This document shows positions 22,505-32,784 of a stretch of DNA of 64,000 nucleotides, one piece after another (the first letter of the stretch is position 1; every line of letters starts with the position of its first letter). This DNA is from Odontocerum albicorne. Taxonomy: Eukaryota > Arthropoda > Insecta > Trichoptera > Odontoceridae. Under the pieces are notes generated by a model. That model saw only the letters and a program-made list of their open reading frames with translations, was not told the DNA's origin and ran no database searches. Both the position numbers and the translations under genes were made by a program. The stretch spans positions 2,566,369 to 2,630,368 of the forward strand of contig OX463856.1 of assembly GCA_949825065.1 (NCBI GenBank). Reading direction: 5' to 3'.

Positions 22505-22768
22505 CAACATGCAATGAGACTCTGGAATCAGTTACAAACTAATGTTAGACTCGCTCCATCCTTGACATGCTTTAAGAAGCGACTGAAAAAACTCTTAATC
22601 TCACGTATGTGTTCATAAATTTAGAGGGGATGGATAGTCATTTGAACGTTTTTTTGCAACCATGTAACTTGCTTCATTTACTTTTTCTGGTTGGTTGCAA
22701 GAGATTGCCGCCTGGTAACAAGTCCGCCAGATTGTATTTGCAATAAAAGTGTTAAATAAATAAACCTT
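22505..22768 (+). mobile_element. LINE-2fam 3' end (short UTR form)
   Basis: The plus-strand frame reads MRLWNQLQTNVRLAPSLTCF, then KKRLKKLLISRMCS and a stop. After a shortened UTR it ends with ttggttgcaagagattgccg and cctggtaacaagtccgccag ... aaataaataaa. It is the same family as 4170-4690, with most of the UTR deleted. Confidence 0.8.
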
Positions 22769-23094
22769 TATCTGGCAGGAAAAAGTTTTGAAGTATCATA
22801 TGCCATATACGAGTACATGAGACTATTCTTGATAAAGAAGCCGAAATCACAAATTTTCATTAAGACATTTAAAAAAAAATTAATTTCGTAAAGAAATTTG
22901 AAAAATATCTATGAACTAACGATGATTAACATCAGTTGTCTCAAGAGGCCTTCAAAAATCTTAAATATTGGACAAACACCCGCAGCATTTAACATTTATA
23001 AAATTAAATATTGAAAATGTTTATTTTGCCAGAGTTTGAAAGAAAATTACATTTTAAATTAAGTTACAATATTTTCAAAACATATTTTGATTTC
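22769..23094. other. No gene recognised
   Basis: A+T-rich spacer between LINE fragments. Nothing identified. Confidence 0.35.
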
Positions 23095-23545
23095 ATCATC
23101 ATTGTCAACTAGGGTCGATTCACTGCTGGATGAAGGTCTCCTCAAGTTGACTCCAAAAAGTTCGGTTTTTCTCGTCGATGCCATGTGATGCTGCCATGCT
23201 TCCTGATTTCATCTATCCAGCGTACCTTCGGTCTTCTTCTGGGCCTCTTTATGCATCTTGGGTACCATTGGATTATTTAGGATGTCCATCGGGAGTCTGA
23301 CATTCTCGCAACTTGTCCTGCCCATTGTGACTTCATTTTCTTGCACACCTTTATAACGTCTTCTACCTTTGTTAAATTGCGAATCCAGGTGTTTCGTTTA
23401 CGGTTTCTTTTAGTATATCCCAACATGCATCTCTCCATGTCCCTTTGTGCGGTCTGGATCTTTTGTGTGTTCTTTACTGTGAGCGTCTATGTCTCGCAGC
23501 TATACGTAATCACAAGGAGAATACACTGATTGTAGACCTATTGCT
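23095..23545 (-). pseudogene. LINE ORF C-terminal remnant
   Basis: Minus-strand translation in successive frames gives ITYSCETWTLTVKNTQKIQT, QRDMERCMLGYTKRNRKRNT and KKMKSQWAGQVARMSDSRWT, then W-I-D-E-I-R-K. These are hallmarks of the region after the RT core in RTE-like LINEs. A stop interrupts it near 23276. The plus-strand frame over this interval is a shadow. Confidence 0.7.
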
Positions 23546-23819
23546 TCAAGGATATTGGGACATTACTTTTGAAAATGTTGTTCAAACGTCCAAATGATCT
23601 CCATGCAAGTTTTGTCCTTCATGCTATTTTCTCCGATATGCCACCTACAAAGGAAATAAGTTGGCCCAAATATACATATTCCTGTTCTTTTGATTTATTT
23701 AATGATAAATGTGACCTCATTGTATTCAAGTTCTTTAACGGAAGATATCATTGTGTCTGAGAGAAGAGTAGAGATATAAGGTGGATTTCGTCATCATCGA
23801 ACAAATTGTTTGAGCTGAA

Positions 23820-24085
23820 TCAATCCAATAGTGCAGGGTATTATGACAAGGATTTTGTTGTTGTTGATATTGTAGTGTGGAATAGTCTACCTCAAAGTAT
23901 AAGAGAGGTGGGTGACGTGTGCAGCTTTAGGAATAACCTAAAGACAACAACACGTTGTGGGAGGTCTTATTAAAATTTAAGATTATTTATGGACACTGCC
24001 CACGTACTATATACTACACCTTAAGACGAATATGTTACTTTTACACAGCGGAAGATCTATAGAGGTTTCGTTATAGCTTATTTTT
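23820..24085 (+). mobile_element. LINE-3fam 3' end (ORF C-terminus)
   Basis: The plus strand reads VVWNSLPQSIREVGDVCSFR followed by N-N-L-K, a canonical non-LTR ORF ending, then a UTR with tggacactgcccacgtacta and cttaagacgaatatgttact. Related decayed pieces are at 31395 and 32640. Confidence 0.7.
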
Positions 24086-24184
24086 CCTCGGTAAATTTCT
24101 ACGATTTTCTAATCAAAAATGTTTTAATAAACATATGCTGCTGTAGGAAAGTACCTTGTCTAATGGCCGCTATCGCCACTTTCC

Positions 24185-24232
24185 TAGCTTAACAGCCTTA
24201 TACCACTTTCCTAGCTTAACAGCCATTTTATT
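24185..24232. repeat. Two-copy 26-bp direct repeat
   Basis: The motif cactttcctagcttaacagc occurs twice in tandem, separated by cttatac. Confidence 0.7.
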
Positions 24233-24329
24233 TTCATTTTTTGTAATATTTTTAATCTGTTTATAAAAGGGAGTTTGAATCCCGAGTTAGACTTTTCATA
24301 AAATGGTCAGCTGTCTTAACAGCGTCATA

Positions 24330-24660
24330 TATATTATGTTTGAATTATTCCATGAACAGCAAGACGTTCTAACGCCTCCATTATTGAAAAACTGAAAACC
24401 ACCGATATATCTTCGACGAGAGTCTTCCAATTATTTGGGCACATTACTCGTGGCCAATGAGACAGTTTGGAGAGGTTTGTGGTTACTGGAGGCGTTGCAA
24501 TCCCAATGCGTTGGACTGACCAAGTGAGAGATGCAACTAGAGTACCCTTAGCAACTGCACTTTGAGCCACTGAGTGCAAGTATGGGTGCAGAGGAGTTGT
24601 CGGAGGCTTTCATGGGAGGCACGATCCTGAGTCATGATCTACACGACAGGATGGATAGAT
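24330..24660 (+). pseudogene. LINE ORF C-terminal remnant
   Basis: Plus-strand frames give LQLFGHITRGQ, a stop, then DSLERFVVTGGVAIPMRWTD and QVRDATRVPLATAL, followed by a tail containing catgatctacacgacagga. This is the order of the C-terminal part of several insect LINE polyproteins. Multiple stops show decay. Confidence 0.6.
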
Positions 24661-25676
24661 GAATTATTTTTATAAAAACTAAATCGATTTAACTGTCTAA
24701 TGTTGCATACGAGTGATGAAAAAAATTCCCAACAAATTTCCGAGTGAAAATTTGCGAGTCAAGTATTTTCGGGTAAGACGAAAAAGCAGAAGAAGAGAAA
24801 AAAGAAGAAAAATGCTAAGCATTGTATTACGCCTTTTAGCAAACCGAATCTCCTCTAGAGCTCTTTCCATTCAAGTCAACTGTAACGGGAGCGCTGGGTG
24901 GGGGGCGGGGGCTCGAGGCTGTTTTATTCAACGACCAGGAAATGGAAATTGGCGAAGGAAAAGGTGGAATAAGGAGGAATAAGGAGACGTAAACAGGGAC
25001 AAATGACGCCAGAAATATTTTATTTACGGACTCTTACGAAAATAACAAAAATTCTACGGCCCCGGTGAACAAGACCCATAAAAAATAAGTACGTACGGAA
25101 GAAAAATATAATTCCCCTGTCAAAAAAAACCGAGTGTGTAAGTAGGAGAAGCACCGAAGAGAGAAAGAAGGTGTTTTATTTTGACGGTGAAATTTGGCGT
25201 GCGTTACATATGGTGGTTTTTTCTTTTGCGAGGTAGAAATGGTATATGTGAATTGGTAACATACGTCCTTATAGAGTTCTGAAGATTTGTTTATCCACAA
25301 TAAGATAATCGATAAAGAATACAATCTTTATTGTACTAAGTTATTATATAATCTTTATCAATACATTTTTCCTGACGATAGAGTATGATTTTTCGATATC
25401 TTGTAGACGAAAAGCAGACAAATGACAGACACTTCCATCTTATTAATTCTTGTAATATTAAACCATAGTTTCAAAGGGATAGATTGTTGGATTGATTTAT
25501 ATCTAGAGCCCTTATTTATACCAATGCCCATCGGTGTTAGTATCATGCTTAATTTTGATAAAAAGATCAGTTACTGGCAGTAAAAAATCAAATAGGAGAC
25601 AATTTTTGGGGTTAAATTTTTGGAGTTTATCAGCTAAAATTTTAAATAGTTTAGAATTGTAACTTTTTTTTAATAT
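24661..25676. other. Unique DNA with a G-rich island; no gene identified
   Basis: Unlike its surroundings this stretch has little repeat similarity and contains a purine-rich block (24770-24820) and a very G-rich run, gggtggggggcgggggctcg, at 24897-24916. No coding frame with a recognisable domain was found. It could be a regulatory region or an untranslated exon, but nothing in the sequence proves it. Confidence 0.35.
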
Positions 25677-26224
25677 TTGTTTTATTATATTAACTCACAT
25701 AATTGCATAATGACTTTGGTTCATGGTGTGCAAGCTGTGTTAATCCAGCAAGCAAACAATCTGAACAAATCAACGCCAAATTTCCGATTACAAGAATATC
25801 AAATTTCTAAGACGATTGACAGATTTTATCTGCTTCTTCTTCTATTCATGCCAATGGCACTACACAACTTTCACCCTAATTTCTATAACCTGGGTGCATT
25901 GGGTGTTCTATTTATTCAGTCATCTTCAGCGCAAGACACTGGGCTACTCGTGCACTGCAGCAAGTGTCGCATGGACCGCTTTTTACCACAGATACAGAGA
26001 TAAATCCATTTCGTAACTTTTCCCATTTTTACAAGTAATTTTTAGTTCTTCTAATATCTGTACGGAACCTGTCAAGATATTTTTAATCTCTCCAGGACCG
26101 TTCAGGGCCAGTTGGAAAATATTCACCAGGCTTTTTTTTATATGTTGCAGTCCTTTACTTAACAGTTTCATGTAGCGCTATTTAAGTTTTGCTTAAGAAA
26201 TCTGTAATAATTTACGGTGTGCAT
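25677..26224. other. No gene recognised
   Basis: The open frame 25677-26003 has no known domain. Its end (cagcgcaagacactgggcta) looks like part of a LINE 3' region on the minus strand, but I cannot confirm a family. Confidence 0.3.
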
Positions 26225-26335
26225 ATAATCAACAGAAAACTATAGATTCCGATATAAATACGCCAAGAATTGAATCTGGGTCACCCGCTTACTAAGCGTG
26301 AATGTTAACTTTTAGAAAACAACAACCAACCATTA
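26225..26335 (-). mobile_element. SINE-2fam copy
   Basis: The minus strand carries taacattcacgcttagtaag, then gattcaattcttggcg and ctatagttttctgttga. It is the same structure as 13195-13312. Confidence 0.55.
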
Positions 26336-26339
26336 TATT

Positions 26340-26640
26340 CGTTCTTGGTCCTGCCCCTCGTGTCTGAGAATGACAGAAGTCGTCGATGACCGTTTTAATG
26401 GTCTCCTTCCATCTGGATCTGTCCCAGGTCGATCGCATCCGATATTGAATATCTTGTCGCGGTTGTGCTCAGGTTCTCCACCAGGCTGGGGGTCTTCCTC
26501 GATATCTCGTTCCTTTGACGTTTGGCTCTCTTCTCATGATGTGGCCAAAACGAGATAGGATCCTTTATTTTGAGCTCGGCTAAGATGGACACATTTGTTT
26601 TTATGGTATTCGGAGCATTCTGCGCCAACATCACATTTCA
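26340..26640 (-). pseudogene. LINE ORF C-terminal remnant
   Basis: Minus-strand translation gives LVLFGHIMRREPNVKGTRYR, then G-R-P-P and RSRWKETIKTVIDDFCHSQT in neighbouring frames. This is typical of the last part of LINE polyproteins. No intact frame spans it. Confidence 0.6.
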
Positions 26641-26689
26641 AAGGCATCGATTCGTCGTCTTTGCAATTCTCCCGAGGAATAAAATTAAA

Positions 26690-26860
26690 AAGTCAGAGGA
26701 GCCGCAGGAGCTGTGTGAGAAAGTGTATGGTAGTGGAAGAGGCGAAATATGTGTGTCATGATAGGAAAGTCTGACGTACTTTTCTCTCTGCTTACTCCGA
26801 CAGAGAAATGGCTGGTATACTCGTATGAAGAAATACAACGATATGAATCGACATGTGATT
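26690..26860 (+). pseudogene. LINE-4 C-terminal fragment
   Basis: The plus strand includes VRKCMVVEEAKYVCHDRKV-like text with one stop, then F-L-S-A-Y-S-D-R-E. It corresponds to the end of LINE-4 at 37590-37700. Confidence 0.5.
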
Positions 26861-28177
26861 CCTGCTGTACTAACTGTTCCAATGCCTTGTTTCGAAGAGC
26901 CTTGATTCACAGAACGCCCAGTGCCTTATGTGCTGTTGAAAAGATAAGTAAAAAAATAATTTTGTTTCGTAGCTAACGAATATTTTTATTTTGACGGATG
27001 TTTTCATCTGTTCAAGCCAGCTGTTAAGTTAATGGGTTCAAAGGGATCCAAACCATATTTTTCACTTTATTTTTCATCAATTGAATCTATTTTGTAAAAT
27101 TTATTTCTCTGAGTCCTTTTTTTCAGTCCTTTTTACACAAACCATTTTAGCATGAATTCAAAAAATTCTCACGTTTCATTACCTTTTTGCGAGCTCCGTA
27201 CCAAATGAGGGAGATAATATAAATTTAATTCAGTGAAAAAAATATTTTTTCCTGTTATTTTTTCAAACTAAAAGAGGATTATTTATTCTCATAGTCAAAA
27301 AAATACGTTTGGATTCAAATTTTTGTTTTTCGTTTTCATTTAATGGACAGATGAGAGGGTTTTGTTTGTTTTGTAAATTCATTTATTTTCTTAAAATTTC
27401 TCATTAGGGTAAGAAATATATTTTCTTATATTTTATTTATTATTGTTTTGAGGCAAGAACGATGATAAAAATAAATATTATGAATTTATGTTATGAGTCG
27501 TATGTTTCTGGTTAGTTGGAAGAAATGCAAAAATTCTCCAGGTTTTTTAAAGATCGAATTAGGGTTAATTGGGGCAGGTGCATGTAACGCACCGGATTCG
27601 AGTTGCAAGGAAGTGTTTTGAACTCTTGACAGAACAACTCCTTCACTCGTTTCCCCCGAACGTCACATTTGGTATCAATGAGCGCTGTTTGTATGAGTGC
27701 ATGCAAGTGTTAGAAGGAAATGACTGCGTCCATCTTCTCGTGGATTCACTGCGCATTTGCTAAATTACTTAGAAATGCGCAGAAAACTCAGTCGGGATAT
27801 TTCGCTTCTTGGGTTTCCGATATGAGACCTATCCTTATTTTCTTTCCTGTGATGTGTCTTTATGGTATGTATTGATATCACAACCCCATTGATGTAATCA
27901 TAAATAAGTTTCGTGAGATTCTTGGAAGTAAGTCCACATCTTAGTTGAAGATGTTGCACTCCAGACTCTCCAGGTGGTACGGTGTACAGTGAAAATGTGT
28001 ACAATAAATTTCAAGAAATCTACCAATACGTGTTTATAGGACGTCATCAAGTTGGTTTTAGATTGCTTGAAAAAGAGTTTTTCTATTATATTATTACCCT
28101 ATTTAGATCCCCGTTTTTAGATATGAAGTATGGACGAAAAAGAATGAAATGTAATTGAAATATTATTTTAGACTTAC
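26861..28177. other. No gene or repeat recognised
   Basis: A+T-rich DNA. This is the probable downstream intron of the Beat-like exon if that gene continues to lower coordinates. I could not find the next exon here. Confidence 0.35.
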
Positions 28178-28386
28178 ATCAACGTTGATCCCAGAAAGTG
28201 GGAACACCCTCGTGGGCGGTTCCTCCTTAGGAACGTAGCGGTAGAACTCAACCATGTTCCGGTACCAGCGGGTGGAGTACAGGGCCGCTCCCTCTAAGTC
28301 GTATGTGCATGTGAGCGTGGCACGCGCGCCGCCCAGCACCGCGCGCGGCACTGTAATCTTCATCGACTTCAACCCTGAGGCCAGTC
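28178..28386 (-). CDS. Internal exon of a Beaten path (Beat)-family gene, Ig domain
   Basis: This is the only convincing host coding sequence. On the minus strand a 209-bp exon encodes LASGLKSMKITVPRAVLGGA, ARATLTCTYDLEGAALYSTR, then WYRNMVEFYRYVPKEEPP and FPLSGINVD. The C-x-Y-D-L-E-G motif, the W-Y core tryptophan, the E-F-Y-R-Y strand and the S-G-I-N-V-D ending are hallmarks of the first Ig domain of insect Beat proteins, which are cell-surface or secreted ligands that bind Sidestep proteins during motor-axon guidance. A pyrimidine-rich acceptor (ttttgttttag) precedes it and a strong donor (gat|gtaagt) follows. It enters with two bases of a split codon and leaves at a codon boundary. The second Ig cysteine must lie in the next exon. 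Its G+C content is far above its surroundings. The signal-peptide exon and downstream exons were not found. I cannot assign a specific Beat paralogue. Confidence 0.88.
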
Positions 28387-28579
28387 CTAAAACAAAAATT
28401 TTTTTTTAGTTAAATGCATTTGGGATAGTATTAAAAATATTTACTTAGACATACTCAACGAGAATTAAGACTAATTAAGGTTATGATTTCAGTTTCCATG
28501 AAGTAACTTTAAAAAAATATATTATATTATAACTGATAAAGGAAAAATAAATAAATGACAAATAAAAACTTTTTACCAT

Positions 28580-28780
28580 TTTGACGACCTCCGTAACCTC
28601 GTTGGTAAGACGTCTGTCTGTTGACTCGAGATTTGCGGGTTTGATTCGCGATAACATTTTTTGTAATAAATCTTCCAATCTAACTTGAACTTAAAATATT
28701 TTTGGTTAGTTGGAAGAGATTGTCAAATAGTAATAAGCTCACAATATTGTGTTGTCTAAAAAAAAGAGTTCAAAACAAAC
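28580..28780 (+). mobile_element. SINE-1fam copy
   Basis: Head: cctccgtaacctcgttggta ... tgcgggtttgattcgcgat. Tail: ggttagttggaagagattgt ... aataagctcacaatattg. Full head-to-tail order is present, about 200 bp upstream of the Beat exon on the opposite strand. Confidence 0.7.
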
Positions 28781-29542
28781 ATTAAACTTAATAGATTTGC
28801 AGAGTGTGAGAAGAAATAGTATCGGTCGTGACTACAAAAGGGATTTCTCGTATAAGAGTATGTATCGCAAATATATCTGGTGAGAAGATCAAAGAATCCC
28901 TCCCAAGAGACTACAAACTACAAAGAGTACCCTTCTAGATCTTCCGATATGCGATCGTAACACATTCAGAAGTTTTATGCGGTATTCATAAATTTAGAAA
29001 AAAATATAAAATGACAAGTGATACTAGAATAGTTTATGATACATAAGTGTATTTTTATGCTAAAAAATTTCGTTAAAACATAAAACTGCAATAAAATAAG
29101 GTTTTCAAAATGGATAAAGCCTATTCAGTATTTTGTAGTCAATTAATTACTGAAATCAAGGGGGTTGTTTTTGCTTACAGTAAAACAATTTAAAAAATAT
29201 GTTTTAACTTTTACAAATTGTTTGAAAAAACATATTTAACAAAAATATCAACACACAAAAATATGGTGTAATCAATTCTTAAAGTATACGTACTATATAT
29301 ATCATTTAGCCATTTTTCTTCTGAGCTAGGCAGAGAAGAGAAAGTGTCATCCTTTTTTCTCTTAAAACACATATTTCGATTCTTCCCAGTCCATACTCAT
29401 TATCATTAAACTACTTCGAGTTCTCTGACTTTTAGGTTGCGTTCTTTCAAAATATCATTCACTTGATCATAACACACTTTCCTTTGTCTTCTCTATCCCA
29501 CTTACACTCTCATTTGCCTTATATACGCATTTGTTAAGTTTG
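28781..29542. other. No gene recognised
   Basis: A short stretch near 28930 (tctagatcttccgatatgcg) is shared with about 5000. The rest is A+T-rich and featureless. Confidence 0.35.
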
Positions 29543-30114
29543 TGTAGGGTACCCACGTCCCTAAAATATTGTCAACATGCAGGGTCAACGACCGATGAAT
29601 CAACCTCTGGATATTTACAATTGTCACATACCAGAAACGTCAACACTGTTTACACGAAAATAATATTTACATCGCATTCCAAGGTAGAAAGAGAACATAT
29701 CACGCCGTCTCGCCGTTTCGACAATAAATATCCTACCCACTGTAGTATCCGCAGCGCTTGCGACCACCTCAACACGCGCAGAAGTGAGATCGAGATATAC
29801 CTCGGACGCATTCACGCGTCCCGTTCTGAAATTCTATATATACCTACTTATCGTTGAATAAAGAGCACTTGTTATTATTCACTTGACCATTCATCGCTGT
29901 TTACTATTTATTGATTATTCACTCTCACTTCCCGCATTCCTGAATCGACGTATTTTATTTTAAATACAAACAAATCAAAATCATCACGACGTATCAAATT
30001 AAGCATCCCGCTAAATTGATGACCCCGAACGAAAAGGAACACAGAATTCGACCAAAGCGAATACAGAGATGTCAACATCAACATCATCAACACGTCCTAC
30101 TAGGACACACGCTA
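29543..30114 (+). mobile_element. LTR-retrotransposon 5' end, copy 2 (LTR, leader, gag start)
   Basis: A near-identical partner of 17637-18210 in the same orientation, 11.9 kb away. It begins TGTAGGG, carries attgatgaccccgaacg at 30015, and has a short frame at 30069 starting MSTSTSSTRPTRTHA. The shared sequence ends at the same base as in copy 1 (after acacacgcta). The flanks are unrelated, so this is a separate insertion, not the other LTR of the same element. No gag or pol beyond this point is present. Confidence 0.5.
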
Positions 30115-30569
30115 CATTTGTATTAATTTATTCATTCGTTGTACTTATCCAAACAATATCAAAGTTCTCTCTTCATTGTACTATCTTATTATGGAGATCA
30201 CGACCCTCAATAATGAGATTGACAATAAGGGAGAAGAATGAAGAGTATGGACATGTATGTACAAAAAATACCAGCTGAATATGTTGGAAATCAGACACTT
30301 GAAATATAAGTCTTGAGAATAAAATAAGAGGTTGTTAAAAAAGCTATAAAAAGATAATATGTTATCAACCAAGACACAAGCTTTTTGAACCTGACCACAG
30401 GATAACCATGGACAAAATACGATAAAGAAAGGTGATTCGTCACGCAGACCACAAATAAAAAGGAAAACATGACTATAATGATGAACAAGTTCGTGGTAGT
30501 GACTTTTAACAGGACAGTGACCAATACGTAAGAAAAACAATAAACATAAATCTGTTTTGTTGAATTCAA
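30115..30569. other. No gene recognised
   Basis: A long minus-strand open frame (30729-30181) crosses this block and the hAT end. It has no known domain and reads as chance in hydrophobic A+T-rich sequence. Confidence 0.35.
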
Positions 30570-30577
30570 CTCTAGGA

Positions 30578-31072
30578 CAGTGTTCCCCAACCTTTTTAGA
30601 CCTGTGGACCGGTAAAAAAAGGAAAAATTTTTCGCGGACCACTAATACTGAAATAAAAATGGTTGTTTTATTTAATATTTTTTTAATCTTATATTGTGAC
30701 AGATGGACATATATAACTATAATTGACAAATATACATATAACAGTTAAACAATTTTAATTGTAACATTGTCTGATACAATTAAAATTGAACAAAAACCAT
30801 GGGGTTTTTGCAACAAACTAATGCGAAACCTGCTGTTGATCTTTGCTAATATATTGGATATTCTTGGCTGCAGTGCTGTCTCTGACAGACGAAGTGCTGC
30901 ATTCACGTCCAGTCTATTCTTTTGTTTCGATTTTATTGAGGACATGGATGAAAATCCTATATTTAATATTTTTGCATGGCGAATTTCTTGAAATTTGGCA
31001 TACTGTTTGCGGCCCGGCGGAAAGTCTCTGCGGCCCGGCACCGGGCCGCGGACCACCGGTTGGGGAACACTG
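30578..31072. mobile_element. hAT-type non-autonomous element with 8-bp TSD
   Basis: The terminal inverted repeats are cagtgttccccaacc at the left and ggttggggaacactg at the right, an exact match. Both sides carry the direct 8-bp duplication ctctagga (30570-30577 and 31073-31080), the signature of hAT insertion. The right subterminal region is G+C rich (cggcccggcaccgggccgcg). Interior open frames are short and carry no transposase motif, so the 495-bp element depends on another source of transposase. The intact target duplication suggests a relatively young insertion. Confidence 0.92.
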
Positions 31073-31080
31073 CTCTAGGA

Positions 31081-31394
31081 CAACAGTTATGAAAGTTCAA
31101 TTGAAAATATAACCATATTAGCCCGCTTTTAAAAGTAAACACAAGTTCAAATGAAATGAATAGTTTGATATGAAACTTAATACCTTTGTATTCAAGTACC
31201 TTAAAAGAATGTGTCAATTGTATCACATGATTCTGTGTCTGAAAGTTATTTCTTCGGAGAAGAGAAGAATTTTAAGGATGAATTCTTGTTCATCTAAAAA
31301 AATGATTGTTCTAAATCTAATTAAAACGGTAACGTATTACGACAGAGATTTTGCAGTTACTGTTTTGGTGGCGTTCAATGATTTTCCTCTTAGT
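31081..31394. other. No gene recognised
   Basis: A+T-rich. Nothing identified. Confidence 0.35.
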
Positions 31395-31565
31395 GTTAAA
31401 CCATGAGTGGCATGAACAGCTTTAGGAAGCATATGAAAAAAATCGTTTTTGGAAGGTCTTATCAAAATTTATGATGGTATATGAAAACTTCATACATATG
31501 GTACACTTCATTACACCTAAGGAGAAATGTGATACTTTTATAATACATATCGGACGATTTACAAA
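31395..31565 (+). mobile_element. LINE-3fam 3' fragment
   Basis: Similar to 23930-24060: gaacagctttaggaagcata, ggaaggtcttatcaaaattt, and a UTR with acacctaaggagaaatgtg. It is decayed. Confidence 0.5.
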
Positions 31566-32334
31566 TATTTATTTGTAGTTCATCTTCGTCATGTAAGTTT
31601 CCTACGGTTTTTTTTTTACCAAGTATGCTTTTTGCTGAACATACACAAATGAAGTGTCTTATCTTATGCCTGCAACGACAAACTTTATATTCTTAAGTAC
31701 AATGAATATATATTTATTTTTTAATATTTTGAATCAGTCAATAATAGTGGGTTTAAGTCTCGATTTAGAACCTTTTCGAGGTGAGTTTGTTCTCTTAATC
31801 GCGCTATATGAATAGTCCTTTGTATTATTATAAAACTATTATTAATATTCAACCATAAAAATAAAACTAAAGATGAAGATACATTTTATTGATCGTCTGT
31901 AATAAAAACCTAAAAAAATAAATTAGTCAAATTCTATCATTACAAAATTCTCGAAAACAAAATGAAAGAAAAAAGACGAATAACAGAAAGAAAATCCCCA
32001 AAAGCACCAAACGGAAATTCTAAAGGGGCAATCCATTCAAATTTCATTTTTAGATGGAAAATGACATTTTGTTTTGATATTTTCAAAGTCTTGACTCTTG
32101 TAAGTGCCTCGAGGCAATTTCGCAAATCCTGTTGGAGAGATTTCAAAATTTTATACTAATATTTCCCTTGAAATTAAAACCATCTAAGTTGCTGGTCGCA
32201 CGGCCCTGGTACAAACCTCGTTTTAAGGGTATCTTGAGTTTGTTGATTGCGTTTTCCTTTTTTTTTTTTAAATTTTATTCTCGTTTTATACAAAAATATT
32301 TAATTCATAATGAATTATTTGTCTTGGGACAATT
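31566..32334. other. No gene recognised
   Basis: Two overlapping opposite-strand open frames at 31940-32160 show no domain. Nothing else was identified. Confidence 0.35.
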
Positions 32335-32425
32335 ATTAATATCCATAGTCTAGTTGGTGAAACGCTTGACTTTCACATGAGGATTTTGGATTTGATTTTC
32401 GATGGTACGAAAAAAAAAGTGAAAT
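32335..32425 (+). mobile_element. SINE-1fam head fragment
   Basis: An A-box-like tagtctagttggtgaaacg and a degenerate B box ttggatttgattttcg are followed by an A run. The tail is missing. Confidence 0.45.
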
Positions 32426-32639
32426 ATATATTCCAATATTGTTGTCTCGTCATGTACAATAACAGCGAGTTACGTGCCTACTCCAGTGGTTTGACAACCA
32501 TTAAACTAGAAGGCTAGATTAATTGGATCAAAAACAACGTATCTTCTGACCATGTTATTTATTATGTCTGAATTATCGATTCGAATGTGCTGAAAGGTAC
32601 CATGGGAATGTTAAAATAAGGACAAAGTGTTTGATATAA

Positions 32640-32775
32640 GGGTGGCGTTTGCAGCTTAGCCAAAAACTTGAATACAACCCTTTTTAGGAGTTTATCAAAA
32701 TAATTATATATGAACACTACACACATTAACAATACTCCACCTTAAGCGGAATGAGTAACTTTCACATATAAGAAC
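32640..32775 (+). mobile_element. LINE-3fam 3' fragment
   Basis: Relics of the LINE-3fam end: gtttgcagcttagccaaaaa, then atgaacactacacacattaa and ccttaagcggaatgagtaac. Confidence 0.5.
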
Positions 32776-32784
32776 ATATTTTTA

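Noticed and set aside
25677..26016. Small secreted protein gene
   Set aside because: The frame has no good start context, no family resemblance, and its end resembles LINE 3' sequence on the other strand.
17637..30114. One LTR retrotransposon bounded by the two 572-bp copies
   Set aside because: Both copies contain leader and gag-start sequence, not just an LTR, and the 11 kb between holds no gag or pol but many unrelated elements and a host exon.
30181..30729. 182-codon minus-strand open frame as a gene
   Set aside because: It crosses the boundary of a hAT element and unrelated flanking DNA, has biased hydrophobic composition and shows no domain.
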